Assembly (NCBI GenBank): GCA_022701365.1
Contig: JAKUHH010000192.1
Location: 67,234 to 131,233, forward strand
Source of the DNA: Mycocentrospora acerina
Lineage: Eukaryota > Ascomycota > Dothideomycetes > Pleosporales
Direction of reading: 5' to 3'
DNA: 64,000 nt
The notes under the pieces are model-generated. The model saw only the letters and a program-made list of their open reading frames with translations. It ran no database searches and was not told the origin of the DNA. Each line of letters opens with the position of its first letter. The stretch's first letter is position 1. Positions 10,021 to 22,950 of the stretch are shown here, in pieces. The translations under genes were made by a program, and so were the position numbers.

Positions 10021-12335
10021 ATGGCGAAAGACAAAAGACCGCCGACGTCGGGCTATGCCCGGATAGCGCAGGCCGAAGAAGAAGAAGACTCGCAGAGCGA
10101 CTCGGGAGACGAGCTCCATCAACGCCAGCACTCGCTCTCCAACGCGCAGTATGCCCCCATACAGCCCCAGCGTAGCTCACGCATGCGCATGCCAGACGAC
10201 GCGGGCTCGGACTCGCGGCGAGGATCGGCCAGCCGGCGACAGCGGTCCAACTCGGGCGTGGACATCAAGGCCATCAACGCCCGCTTCGAGCGCTGGGCCG
10301 ACGAGATTGCCCAGAAGTTCAAGATCAGCAAGCACTCCAACGCGGCCGACGACGAGCAGCTCGAGATCCACCACTCGGTCTTCCAGGCGCCCGACGGGGT
10401 GCGCCCGGCCACGGCAGACACGCTGGCACGCGACTACGACGACGACGGCACCGAGCGCATGACGAAGCTCGAGTTCGACGACATTGTCGAGAGCGTGCGC
10501 ACGGCCATTGAGTTGGGCGTGCACCCCAAGCTCATCACCCAGGGCAGCTCTGGCAGCTACTTTGCGCGCAACACGCAGGGCAAGGTCGTCGGCGTCTTCA
10601 AGCCCAAAGACGAGGAGCCCTACGCCTCTCGCAACCCCAAGTGGACCAAGTGGATCCACCGCAACCTGTTCCCCTTCTTCTTTGGGCGCGCCTGCCTCAT
10701 CCCCAACCTGAGCTACGTGTCCGAAGCTGCCGCCTACGTCCTCGACGCCCAGCTGCGCACACACCTGGTCCCCTACACCGACGTCGTCTCCCTCTCCTCG
10801 CGCTCGTTCCACTACGACTTTTGGGACAGGAGGGCGTACTACAGGAAGAAGAAGCCGTTTCCAGAGAAGCCGGGCAGCTTCCAGGTCTTTCTGAAGGGCT
10901 TCAAGGACGCCAACATCTTCCTCAAGGAGCATCCGTGGCCAGACCAGCACAACTCGGGCTTCAGAACAGACGGCGCCCCGCGCAAGAAGAAGAGGGGATG
11001 GGCTGAGGATTGCAGGCCCAGCGGCGCCCAATCAGACAACGACGACGATGACGACGGTCGGCCACACGGCGCAGCTCGCAGGGGCTTCTGGTCAGACAGG
11101 CTGCAGCAGAGCTTCAGAGAGCAGCTGGAGAAGCTGGTCATTCTTGACTACATTATGCGAAACACGGATAGAGGCCTAGACAACTGGATGATCAAGATCG
11201 ATACCAAGACACAACAGGCCACCATCGTCGCCGAGCCGCCAAAGATGGACGTCGATGAGGACACAGACACCGAACCGAGCGACTACACCAGGCAGTCCAT
11301 GTCAGAGCTAGACCCGTATGGACGCCGAGAGCCTATGACGGCGGCGAGTCGGTCAAACACACCCATGCAGAGCACACCTACACCGGGGGTAACCATTGGT
11401 GCCATCGACAACAGTTTGTCATGGCCGTGGAAGCATCCTGATGCTGTGAGTGTTCCCTTTCCTCTGTACGGATTCTCATGCAGAAAGAGGCTAACCCTGT
11501 GGTGCGATAGTGGCGCTCCTATCCCTTCGGTTGGCTCTTCCTCCCCGTCTCCCTAATCGGACAGCCCTTCTCCCCCGCCACTCGCAAGCATTTCCTCCCG
11601 CTTCTCACGTCAAAACAATGGTGGTCCGACACCCAATCCGCGCTACGCAAATGCTTTTCCCAAGACGCGGATTTTAAGGAGCGCATGTACGCCAAACAAA
11701 TCGCCGTCATGAAAGGGCAGGCATGGAATGTTGTGGAAACGCTGAAAACGCCCGACCACGGTCCGTTAGAGTTGACGAGACGGGCGCGGGTGTGTGTTTG
11801 GGATGACGTAGTAGAGATACCTATTGCGGTTCCGCTAAGAGCGCCGTCAAGTGAAATGAGGAGGAAGAAAGGGCAGCAACAGAGACACGGGCGAAACGGA
11901 CCACTTGAAGAACACGAAGAAATGGACATTACGTCCCTTTCTTCCCCCAAGCAGAATCCACAGCCAGATCTTCTCATCAGCTCCCCGCCTCATGAAAACC
12001 GATTCAATCTCTCCCGCGACTCATCGTCGCTTGACATTCATCGACAACCACAACAAACAAGTCCTAGCTCAATGCCAGCAAGTCAAACTTACATCACTCA
12101 CAACGCAAATGGGCACGCCAGACCCACACACCGGAGTCGCATGAGCTACGAAGAGCCAAGAGAATACAAAAAACGGCAGAGAAGATTCTCACTTGAGGCG
12201 TACAAGGACGGAGAGGGTGATGAGGGCGATCTTGGGTATACAGCAAATGAGGACATGGACGCGTTGAGGAAGAAGGTCGTTGTCGAGCGACTGGAGATGG
12301 TCAAGGGGAGAAACCCGGTGTTTACTTGGTGTTAA
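10021..12335 (+). CDS. LSB6: Type II phosphatidylinositol 4-kinase (Lsb6/PI4K2 family)
   Basis: Exons 10021-11445 and 11511-12335 give 749 residues. The enzyme makes PI4P on endosomal, vacuolar or plasma membranes. Features seen: nucleotide-binding loop GSSGSYF near 174-180, catalytic Lys194 in GVFKPKDE, the NPKWTKW block at about 209, catalytic loop NTDRGLDNWM from residue 381, and the metal-binding DNSLSWPWKHPD from Asp463. The second exon continues with WRSYPFGWLFLP in phase. Two insertions are large: a basic/acidic stretch near 320-350 and about 50 residues between catalytic loop and metal-binding motif. The tail (from about residue 610) is disordered and basic. An in-frame ATG at 9907 would add 38 Arg/Pro-rich residues; the inner start is preferred because it begins the acidic N-terminal domain. 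The animal palmitoylation motif CCPCC is replaced here by LFPFF. Confidence 0.94.
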
Positions 12336-13085
12336 AAATGGTCGTGGCTGTATGACAATGATTTTCGAAATGGGTAACGATTTGCATGTTTGCGGGCTTG
12401 TATGGGTTACGGTGTAAGACAATAGCACGAGCAGCGTGTGCACGGTATGTGTGATGACTACTTTCTCTTGCCGTGAAGTCTTTTACGCATGAATGATGCA
12501 ACTAATTACTTCCCCTTCAATGTTTCTTTCACATGTTTTCGGATGTTTACACCCGTGTGGGACGCGTGAATGTGAAGAACGTCATCTGACTAGCCGAGCC
12601 ACACGTGTAAGTATAGCGTATCTCGAATCTTCAAAAGCAGCCACGCCGACTTCAACCCCACCCGATGCATGTATCCTCGCCACTTATCATCTTCGAGACG
12701 CGCACATGTTGACACTCACCACACCTCAACCGCCGCGTCGCGATACAAGACGTGTACCTTTAGTTGCCCGGCCGCCAGATCGGTACTGAGTGACGAAAAA
12801 AGCACTTGGTCACGCGCTCGATAAGGCCTCACATTTACAACTCCTTCTCCCAGTCCTTATATCCCAACTCAACAACTCTACAACTCCGTTCAACCTCAAT
12901 TCAAGGCCGTGGATCCGAGGGCGTTTCCCTGTGACAGCGAGCATTGCGATCTTTTTTTAGCATAAGCTGTCAAATGCGCAATTCGGTGCATCAAGCTGAA
13001 GAACTAGAAGAAGAGCTGGAGTTTGGGACCGCTTCTATCACCTCAAGCCTGACGGTATCTCTCACCTTCTTTGCGATTGTACACC
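12336..13085. promoter_or_regulatory. Promoter and leader of the SNF2/RING ATPase gene
   Basis: About 750 bp. A CT-rich core with repeated CAACTC and CAAG motifs at about 12838-12905 is a typical filamentous-fungal transcription start region. A 44-codon upstream open frame (12974-13108) starts in the predicted leader and overlaps the main start codon in another frame. Confidence 0.5.
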
Positions 13086-13108
13086 ATGAATCCTGCGCTA
13101 TTACTTGA
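12974..13108 (+). other. Upstream ORF overlapping the SNF2 ATPase start codon
   Basis: ATG at 12974, 44 codons, TGA at 13106-13108, frame +0 relative to 12974 and different from the main frame that opens at 13086. If transcription starts in the CT-rich block near 12900 this is an early AUG that would have to be bypassed. Whether it is translated is unknown. Confidence 0.4.
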
Positions 13109-16100
13109 CCCGCAAGGGGCGCGTAAAAGAGGTAAATCCCCTTCGCCTTCTTTCCCTTCATCTTCAGCACTCCCTTTCCTATCATTTCATCCTTGAATCT
13201 TCAATCTCGGCGAGGGTCAACAGTAATTATGGATGCTTCGGAGTATGAGCAAGGGAGGGTGGATGTGGTCGAGCATCATCCTGTGTTGCCTAGAGCTAGT
13301 ACTGAACACGATATTGACTTGCAGTCTGGAAAAAAGACTACCACATTGATGCCTACAGAGCTGACAGAGCACTCGTCAGGTGATGCGACATCGCAGCAAA
13401 TAAATGGAGCATCTACACTACAGTCAACACAATTTGATCCACGAGCGCTCCTCAACCCCAAGTCGAGCGGCTCCTCCAAGCAACCCTCACCTGCAGCACC
13501 TGCAGCGGGAATGACACAATTTGACCCGCGAGCGCTGCTCAACCCAACATCGAGCAAGCGACCAGCAGAAGAAGCTAACCGCGGGCGCGCTAACTCCGCC
13601 ATGGGTCAGGTTTCACTTGTCGAGCGGCTTCACAACGTTCATGAGCGAACCACATCGCCAGCCAAGCGTGTCAAGACTGATAATCAGCGCAAGAATATTT
13701 CCATCAGCTCCAACTTTGGTGCTGGCAGCGCTCTCGACCTGGGGCAGATCAATGGGCAAGAGCCTACTCCTCAAGCTCCTCAATCTACAGGCCCTGCAAT
13801 CGACCTAACGATGAGTGAGTTCTTCAATCTTGCGAAATCACTATGGACATGCTGACCTGCAGTCAGGTGACGACGATGAGTTGCAGATTGTTGAGGACAA
13901 CAGCAACCAGACTATATGCATCGGCAAGGTCAAACAAACATACATACAAGCGCATACGGTCCCATTCCCCGATCCAAAGAAGTACGTCGGTAATCACGGA
14001 GCACAGAGCCGGATAAAAGTATCATTTCGGAGATCTGGCGGTCAGAAGAACAACCTGACAATCATGGTTGCCGACCCCACAGGCAAAGAGTTTGGGAAAG
14101 TCGACATGAAGACTGCACACGGACTCGCTACTCTTATGGACTCTGCAAAGACCAATGGGTTGCTGTGGGTTTCATGGACTGACCCTCGACGGAAGGCACA
14201 GCACGAAGGGCCATCGGGCTCAAGTTTCTCGGGTCTTCTCTCCATGACCACTCAACTGTACTGCCCACGGAAGAATGCACACGGTATTGGCAAATTTCTC
14301 AAATCGCATGGTCTCGAGCTCATAGATCCTGTCTTTGAGCTGAGCAAATACGACTATTATAATCCTCAGGTTCCAGAGCGATCGTTCAACAAAGAGCAGG
14401 CTCCCACTTTCCAGCCAGTTGCATATAATCAGGGCTCCACGGGGTCGAGCAGCTATGTTCTGAGGAGTGTCGACGAGATTCGGGAAGATGTGCAGAATGT
14501 GTTCGACACGGTTGTCAGCACCTCCGAGATTGTACCAATGAGGGAACCTTCCACACATATCAAAACCGAGCTCTACCCTCACCAGAAGCAGGCCCTGTAC
14601 TTCATGTGGGATAGAGAGCAAGATCACTCAGGTGTAGAAGACGACAATCGCAAAGATACGCTTTGGAAGCCCCATTTCCGCGACAATGGTCGAAAGTCAT
14701 ACATCCACGTCATCACAGGCGAAGAGGTGGCGGAGAAGCCAAAACCCTGCCGTGGTGGCATTCTAGCCGATGAGATGGGCTTGGGAAAGACTCTCAGTGT
14801 TCTCTCTCTAGTATCAGACATGTCGTCAATTTCTGATGCAATTGAGTTTGCCAGGAAGCAGCCGCCTCGGCTACCCCAGGGCTCCAAACTCATACAGCCT
14901 CTCATCAACAGCAGAGCCACTCTACTCGTTTGTCCCCTAAGCACTATGACGAACTGGAAAGACCAAATCAAAGATCATTTTCCAGCGGGAAGGAGTGCAT
15001 TAAAGTGGACACGGTATCATGGCACGGAACGCTTCAACGTGCAGTTCAAGGACCTTGCGGATCACGACATTGTCGTCACCACATACCATATCATCGCCAA
15101 AGACTTGCTTGATAGGAAGCGACCGCTTCCTTATATCAACTGGTTCCGCATTGTTCTGGATGAAGCGCACATGATTCGAAACCCTACCGGGCAATCAAGA
15201 GCGGCGTGCTCGCTTCCTGGGCAGCGACGATGGGCAGTCACGGGCACGCCGGTACAGAATCGTCTTGAAGTAAGTTTTTTCATCTACATATGTTTGTATA
15301 TGCTAACACATATTCTAGGATCTCGGTGCCTTGTTCAACTTCATCCAGTTAAGCCCTTTCGAGACGACGCACGGCTTCAATCACTACATCCTTGCTCCCT
15401 TCAAAGCTGCCGACCCTGAAGTAGTGCCCAAACTACAACTTCTCGTCAGCACAGTCACGATTCGTCGAACAAAGGAGATCATCAAGGATGAGGTGCCCGC
15501 GCGCAATGATTACATCGTCCGACTAAAGTTTTCAAAAGAGGAACAACAGCTTCACGATTGGTTTGAGCGGGACACTCAACGCAAAGTCAATGCTGTAACA
15601 CAAGGAGAGAAGATGGGTGGACACTCATACGCTAGAATTTTGACTGCCATTCTTAATCTCCGTCTTATATGCGCCCATGGACGAGACCTTCTCAGCGACG
15701 AAGCACTAAAGACTACAGACGGCATGACGTACGACCAGCCCATGGAAATTGGAGAAGAGGACGAGGAAACTCCAGCTTTGAATCGTCAGCAAGCCTACGA
15801 GATGCTCGAGCTTCTTGATCAGACCGATGCTGATCGTTGCGCATACTGCCGAAAATCTGTTCTGGAAGTTGAGTCTGATGACGAGGACGAAGACGGCAAC
15901 CAGGCTGCTACAATTGGCTATATGACATCGTGCTATCATCTAGTATGTCCAAAGCACATTAAAAAGCTCAAGTCCGACTGGAGGGACGCTCTTCTACCTG
16001 ACGGCTTCATTTCTTGTCATTTCTGCGAGGATCGAGTGCGACCAGTGGCTTTTGAACTGAAACACAATGACTACCGCACATTCCAAGAAGAACGCGAGCG

Positions 16101-16753
16101 GATCCGCAATGACCCGAAATTAGCTAAGAAAATTGGGGGTTATACTGGTCCGCACACGAAGACTCAGGCACTTCTCAATGACCTGAGGGAGCACAGGGAA
16201 TGGAGCGATGCGCATCCAGATGAACGACCGATCAAGAGGTTAGTCTCCACAATGTTCTTCCCACTCCACGTTGAAACAACTAACTCCATACAGCATCGTA
16301 TTTTCCTCCTGGACCACGCACCTCGACCTCATCGAAATTGCGCTGAAAAACCACGGCCACACATATGTCCGCCTTGACGGCCGCATGACGCGCGATGCAC
16401 GCGACAAGTCCATGCAGCGACTCCGCACCGACCCTTCGATTCGCGTGATGCTCGTCTCCATTGGCGCCGGTGGCCTCGGTCTGAACCTCACCACTGCGAA
16501 CAAAGTCTTCATGATGGAACCACAATTTAATCCTGCAGCAGAAGCTCAGGCTGTAGACCGTGTGCATCGTCTGGGACAGGATAGGGAAGTTACTATCAAG
16601 CGGTTTATCATGGAGGGTAGCTTTGAAGAGAAAATGCTTGCGCTACAGGGAAAAAAGAAGGCGCTTGCGGATTTGACCATGGCGAGAGAGAGGAAGACAA
16701 AGGAACAAGCTACTAAGCAGCGACTAGAGGAGTTGAGGAGTTTGTTCAGGTAA
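13086..16753 (+). CDS. SNF2-family ATPase with RING-like insert (Rad5/HLTF-like)
   Basis: Exons 13086-13131, 13224-13814, 13867-15269, 15319-16238 and 16294-16753 join to 1139 residues. Rad5/HLTF proteins are DNA-dependent ATPases acting in replication-fork remodelling and ubiquitin signalling. Seen here: helicase motif I GGILADEMGLGKT from residue 509, DEAH at 644, GTPVQNRLEDLGALFNF across intron 3, and in lobe 2 the IVFSSW, SIGAGGLGLNL and QAVDRVHRLGQ motifs. Between the lobes a RING-like set of Cys/His occurs (C854, C857, a SCYHLVCPKH block, C913, C916). The first exon encodes only 15 residues; its donor phase joins a VIMDAS exon, and its LLLDPQGA resembles two later FDPRALLNP repeats (86-94 and 115-123). 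A start at the ATG at 13229 is the alternative. The N-terminal third is disordered. Confidence 0.9.
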
Positions 16754-18342
16754 AAGGGCGGTTGTTCTGACTTTTGGGCAGCAGAACGGTACGGGAGGTT
16801 AACGTGTATTTGAATAGATTTCATCTTTCTGGGATTTGCAAGTTTCGACATGGATTAATCGAGACTTCATCATGCATGGAAAAAAGGGTGGATTATTGAT
16901 TCTGGGATCGCGCGATGGTGGAATTGTCATTTGCTGCTGCTTGCTTTCCAATTTCTTACTCAACTTTACAACACTACCTAGTACACCATTACACGAATTA
17001 GATACATTCAAAGGTTTCTCCCAAGACCAAATCACCCCGCTCCTCCGTCCCCCCTCTTTCTTTCTTTCTCTTCGCCACACAACCTCCTTCTCCCCGTCTC
17101 CGCCTGCCAACCTCCCTATCCACGTAGTCGCAGTCTCATACCAAATCCCTGCTATCACCTCCCCCGGAGGTGGTTCCGCACAGACATAGAGTTCAGCCAC
17201 GACCATACCACGCCATTCGTGCAGTTGAACGGACGGGTCGAGTGTTTGTTTAAAAAGAGAGGTGAGACCTGCGTTTCGCGACGGATGTGAGCTTGACTTG
17301 TGTTGTGTTGGGGTGTGCTATGCTGATGGGGCGGGACGGGGAAAAGAGTGTGTTGCACAATCCGTGTGTCCTTTGAAGAAGAAGAGTACAAAAGGTTCGT
17401 AGGATTATTTTTTTCTCGTGTGGGTATGGAGTTGTGTCGGATATGTTGGGAGATGGGTTTAGTGAATGCTGTAAGAGGAGGAGAGAATGCAACTGGTAGG
17501 TATGTAGGAGGGAGTCATCTGTTTGTATCATTTCATGCCGTACTTGGCTATTCTCTGTTTCGTCCAAAGAATTTTGGTTTAGTTTGGGTGTTCTTCTTTC
17601 GTTGAAGTCAATCTCTACTTGTCTCCGTGTTTCGTTAATGCTGGCTGGAGCTTTGGTGCTGTTCGCTGTGTCGCTCTGCTTGCAAGGGATGGCATTTGGG
17701 GGGGTTGCTGTACATGGCTCTTGCTCGTTTGGGAAGACGACGACGACGACTACTGAAAGGAGACAAACAAAATAACGCGTCCAATCTCTCGACTCGGACA
17801 AACGTTTCCAACATCACTAACTAATCTCACGGATCCGGTTCCTCGCACCGAACTATGAAGGCTCGCATTTGTAGCATTACTGTGATCACCAATTGCAGCA
17901 GTTGCATCGCCGCGTACACTGACCACCGGGACTGTCATGATCTCTTACTGTTCCCCGCACTCACTCGCATGTCACGATAAACGTTAGGGACGCGCACTGT
18001 CCTGGCCGGGTGAGCGGGCTGCATGACTCGCTCAGCCTCGGAGCTCGCGGAAGACAAAAACATCTTTTATCAATCTAACACAATGACAAGCAAGCAGCTA
18101 ATGCAAAAGTCACACGATAAAAGACCATATAATTTTAACAACAATTGGTAAATTTGATTCATTAGGGTATTGGTAATATTCATGATCATACGAGTATCTA
18201 TGTGACCTCTATGACTCAGCTACTAACTGTCGTCTCAGAAAACTGCCAACTCTTTTGATATCCAGAATATTTGGACCCTTTGCAGGAAAAAGTTGTTGAA
18301 ACACGTTCCCTCGACGCAGCACAGACGAAACCAGCGCCAAAC
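16754..18342. other. Convergent intergenic region, SNF2 ATPase / permease
   Basis: 1.6 kb between two convergent genes. It contains T-rich and CT-rich tracts and short open frames without protein character. No gene, repeat array or RNA gene is seen. Confidence 0.5.
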
Positions 18343-20026
18343 TTATGTGGTATAGATGAAATCGGGGCGGATGTCACCGAGAAGCTCAATCTCGGCCTCC
18401 GACTTGCCTTCGATGAGGTAGTCGCGCTTGCCCTCAAGTCTGAGCTTGTTCTCGTGCTTGAGCATAAGGTGCTGGGCAACACTACCACCGAAAAGGAAGA
18501 TGAATTGGTAGGCGAGCACAATGCCGTGGCCAGTGCGGTAGTGCGGCCTCTCCTTGGGGTTGTAGATGTTGGATGAGACGACACCGTTCATGTTACCCCA
18601 GCCAACGACGACACCGACCATGACACCACGCTTGAGCGAGCCCTCGAAATTATTGGATGCCCAAGTAAGCGTGTTGGAAACGGTTGGGTAAATGCCCACA
18701 GCGCCGAGGAAAGTACCGGCGTACTGAATGTGCACGTTCGTGCTGGCGAGAAGCATGGCAAATCCAACACATCCGATGAGCGAGATGACCATGTTGCAGT
18801 ATCCGCGCCACTTTGTCCTATCGGCAACGTATCCAACGATGACAGTCATGGTGGCGGCAACAGCGTAGGGAGGAACGGATAGGAGCTGGGCCTTGGTTCC
18901 CGTGTAGCCCATACCAAGAAGAATGGTTGGCAGGAAGAGCGAGAAGCAGTACAAGGGGCAAAGGCAGCCCATGTAAATGACAGCGTACAACCAGGTCTTC
19001 CAATCCTTGAGAGCATCATAGACGTTCTTCTTCTCAATGTGACCGACGGCAGCCTTGGCTTGACCGTCGATACGGAGACGGCGCATGGCTCGGAGCTTCT
19101 CGTCGTGAGTCAAGAATCGGGCGGTCTCGGGGAAGTCGAACACCATCCACCAGCAGAAAGCACCAACGAAGACAGTCATGAGACCTTCGATAATGACTAT
19201 GGTTTGTTAGCAAAAGCTACATATGCTTTTTCCAGTCGACGTACAAATCCATCGCCATCCCTCGTAGCCACCAACACCGTGCATCTGAGTGATGGCCGCA
19301 GCCAACAAACCACCGAAACTTCCTGCCAACGCGGCGGCAGAGAAGAAGAGCGCAGCGCGGAAACCAAGCTCAGTGCGCTTGTACCAGCAGCTGTGGCAAT
19401 GTTAGCTGTCACGAAACTTTGAAAGCAGAGTAGAAAACTTACGAGAGGTAGTAGTTGACACCAGGGAACAGACCAGCCTCGGCGATTCCAAGGAACCAAC
19501 GGCATGCCAACAGACCAGCTTGGTTCTGGACGAGACCCATCAAAGTCATGATGATACCCCAAGCGAGGATAATGCCAGTGAAGAAGACACGCGGAGAGTA
19601 CTTCTTGATCAGAATGTTGGTGAGGGGCTCGAAGCCAGCGTAGGAAATGAAGAAAATTGTCAAGGCGTTATTGTAGTCACGACCCTTCATACCGATATCC
19701 TTTTCCATATGGGCGACACGGGCGTTACCAATGTTGGTTCTGTCCAGGAAGGACAACAGGTACAAGAGTGAGAGCCATGGAATGAGCCATCGGTCCATCT
19801 TCCATACGAGAGCTTTGTCCTAAGCGGGGTCAGCACGCACGAGGGAGGAAACAGATTCAAAATATCATACCAGCTTTGCGCGCTCCTCGGCGGTTTTACC
19901 CACGTCTGGATCGGGGAGCTCATCGAACACACCAGTTGCACTCTTGCCAGAGCTGATATCGCTTTGGAGAACACCGCCTTTCTCGCCGGCATCAATGTTG
20001 GAATGAGGCTCCATCGTTGTTGTCAT
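18343..20026 (-). CDS. MFS permease, anion:cation symporter family (TNA1/DAL5-like)
   Basis: Exons 20026-19871, 19819-19443, 19390-19245 and 19196-18343 join to 510 residues. Members take up nicotinate, allantoate, pantothenate, biotin precursors or similar organic anions at the plasma membrane. The sequence shows a hydrophilic N-terminus, then WLIPWLSLLYLLSFLDRTNI in TM1, the family-typical NARVAHMEKDIGM, WGIIMTLMGL, RWFLGIAEAGLFPGVNYYLS in TM4 and a DRTKWRGY-containing loop, with about 12 membrane segments. Intron phases join perfectly. An in-frame ATG at 20066-20068 would add 14 residues, but it sits next to an out-of-frame ATG and only about 25 bp from a TATA box, so the ATG at 20026 is preferred. 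The precise substrate is not deducible. Confidence 0.92.
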
Positions 20027-20090
20027 GTTGTTGGTTGGAGAGGCAGGATGTGAATCTGACGAAAACATTCATTGGGGAAGGCCGGGGTAT

Positions 20091-20097
20091 CTTATAT
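20091..20097 (-). promoter_or_regulatory. TATA box of the permease gene
   Basis: CATATAAG on the minus strand, about 65-70 bp upstream of the preferred start at 20026. It argues against translation from the ATG at 20068. Confidence 0.4.
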
Positions 20098-22950
20098 GTA
20101 CTTGCGCACGCCTGCGCCGTACTGAATTGAGCCAGGTCGATAGGACTAGGGTGCCGCTTAGTGCAACCTCCCCATGGGGGCGGTTGGAAGGGACGAGACA
20201 AAGTGGGTTGTGCTAAACTCCGCCGACCGGGCGTGGCGGGATGCCAGAACCGCCGCCCCAATCGTGCTTGAAGGATTTGCGAGTGCGTCTAAGTGGTATG
20301 TGCTACGTTGCCCATGCGACGGTCTAGTTTGCTTCACGGTAGGTTGTAGACGCGCAGATATGCAGTCCTCTGCTCTCCGCCCTCTCACTCTATTTTTGCT
20401 TCGCTACCTCGACAATACACATTATTGCAGACACAGTGCCAGCCTCATCGAAGGACCCGGATGATGGGATTCCTCACGGGTCCTCTGCGGCCCTTCCACC
20501 AGCTCTTTTTCTCCATCCTGCTCTCAATGTTTCTCCGCATTCCGGAAGAACAACTTGATTTGGAAAGTACTGCGTTCCAGAACCCCCAGGGTGCTAGAGA
20601 TGATAAGCCTAGGCGCACGCCTTCGCATCCATACATGGTCACCCAAAAACGCCCGCCAAGGGCTTGGCACAGAGTTGGGATGCAGCCACGCAGCACGAGG
20701 ATTCATGGATGGGTTGTGTTCAGCCGGCAGAACTGCATCGCCAGTGCGCGCCCCGTCCGACTCTCAAAATTGTAGGACGGTACTACCTCTTGACGTCTTG
20801 CGACACGGTGTTTGAGGCGAGCAGCGGATTATTGCAACATTGTCGCCAAAGCCAGATGCCTGCTCGCCCCCGGAATTCATGGAGCGGGCGGTACGTGCTT
20901 ACTAGCTCCCCGCCGTCTCTCCCCGCAATCGTTTTGATGGAGACCCTACACACCCCGGCTTTCGCTACCTCAACACGAAATTTAATAATCATGCAGCTCA
21001 CGGACGCTCCGATGCCTGAACAAATTGTAAGCATATCGGGCAGATGGAATATGCCTCTCCGCGACCGCGGACAGCTGACGCCAATCCCTCTACCCGTCAG
21101 GCACACAGAGGCTTTTCATCCGCTGCGCCGAAATGCTTGCCCAACGCGCCGAGCCTCGTGCTGAGTCGCATCATGATTCCATGGCTGCAGCCAGCAATTG
21201 CATGCCATGCTGCCTAGTGTAAGACCTCGATCGCGGATCTCGCATGCACACGTGGTGGCCGTTTTTTGCTTTCCCAAATGTCTAGGCGTCGGTTTGTCAT
21301 TGTCCGAGCAGCGATTTCTTAGCCATATCAGTCGGGTAACGCACCTGATTACAATTACATCTGGGTCGTCGTCGGACTGAACTCCAGAATTAGAGGCTGC
21401 AAATAACAGCACAACAAAAGCAGCAGGAGCTTGAGATTAGCATGCACGGTGTAAGCAACGATAATCCGCCTGCTCACACACACGTTGCTGATTGCCCATG
21501 CAACTGCGCCGCATGCGCGGGCATTGAAACTCCATCCAATGAACAGGGTGGCCTTGTCTGTCACTGCTGTCAGCGCGGGAGTTGATCCCTTTTTACGAGT
21601 GTTTGAAACGCAGACAAGGCAGGGCAAAGCGCAGGCCGTCCCGACTAAGATGACCTTGCAATATCGCGTGCGCACGTAGATGTTGGACATGTTATTTATA
21701 TGCCGCCTTGCCTGCGAATTGCTGCATGAGTGACAATAGATGCAAGGACCTGCGGTTAAAATCACGAAACACAATTTCAGAGAAGTATTGTGCAACACCC
21801 CTTTCTCCATCCTTGTGGAACCTTGCCTTCTCTCCCACGGTCCTTTGTTCTCGTTGACGTAGGATCAGACAATATGGAAGAACGGAGCAGAATCAAGCGA
21901 AATGACTTCACCTCTCCGCACGCCGCGACATGACGCTTCTTGGAACCTCTCGGCCACATGTGCAAGCACGCAAGGTTGGTGCCTCTTTGCAATCATTCGC
22001 CAATTCATGTTTGGTTACGTTCCGCTTCGTTTTGTCTCATCTCGCGTCATCTTCCCTCTTCTTGTCCTATCCGACCTCCGTATTTTGTCATGTCACGCCT
22101 CCTTCTGTTCGGTCCTTTCCAATGCTGGGCATGCGTAAAAGTCCCGCTCAACAGACAGGGCTCCGACAAGCCGATTCACCAATCTTTGCTACCGTCCGCC
22201 CACTTTGTTATCTCCACACCGCGCACTGCAACTTGGCACCCCGGTGCCGATATGCTGTTGAGTCGCTGGTCAGCGTTGGCAGTATCCTCTTTCTTGACGC
22301 GAGTTCCACATTATACGAGAAGGCCTACCAACAAAACATGAATCGAGTCCTGTCAGCAGGTTTGGGGAAAAAACTTCCAAACGGACCTTCGCTCCGAAGA
22401 GGTTCTTTGTGAAGAAGATCCCTCGGCCTCCGATCTTGGCACACTGCATGAGGCTTATAGAAGCAAGTGTGGGGACGGTAGTCGCTTGTTTGTTGACTAC
22501 CGGTACTCCACTTACGTTGTCAAAGTCTATCCTCTCGTGCGAGGGCAGTCGCGGTAGGTCTCTGGTGCGCTCCGTCTTAACAAACTCGTTCCGATTTCTA
22601 TTCTACTCTTGTCTTGGTAATGGCTACAGCTATGTTGATGTTCAGTATCGCCACGGACGGCCGCGGAAAACTAGACGACACGCTTGTGTTCGCTCAGCTG
22701 AGGCACACCTAAACATTAGGTCGCTGTTTGGCGCAATACGAAGCTTCAGTATCACTCATCATGTCTGCTCTTTTACGGATCACGGTCAACATGTCAGCAC
22801 CCACAGCAGACCAGGCAGGTAAACGAAACAAAATGGCGCACATTTCTCAACTCAAAACTCCGATCTGGATTTTTTATCCTATCATCATGTCTTCATTCGC
22901 TGATATTACATGTATACATTATCATTTTTACACCTTGATTTTACCCTTCC
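20098..22950. other. Gene-poor intergenic region
   Basis: About 2.9 kb between the permease promoter and the 3' end of the secreted nuclease gene. The longest open frames (about 160 codons) have irregular composition and no recognisable motif. I see no transposon terminal repeats, tRNA or tandem array. Confidence 0.5.

Noticed and set aside
10177..11031. 284-codon antisense frame in the PI4K gene
   Set aside because: Shadow of a GC-rich coding exon; Val/Leu/Ala/Gly pattern without motifs.
17250..17801. 183-codon minus frame in the convergent spacer
   Set aside because: Low-complexity composition, no motif, and located in a 3' flank between convergent genes.
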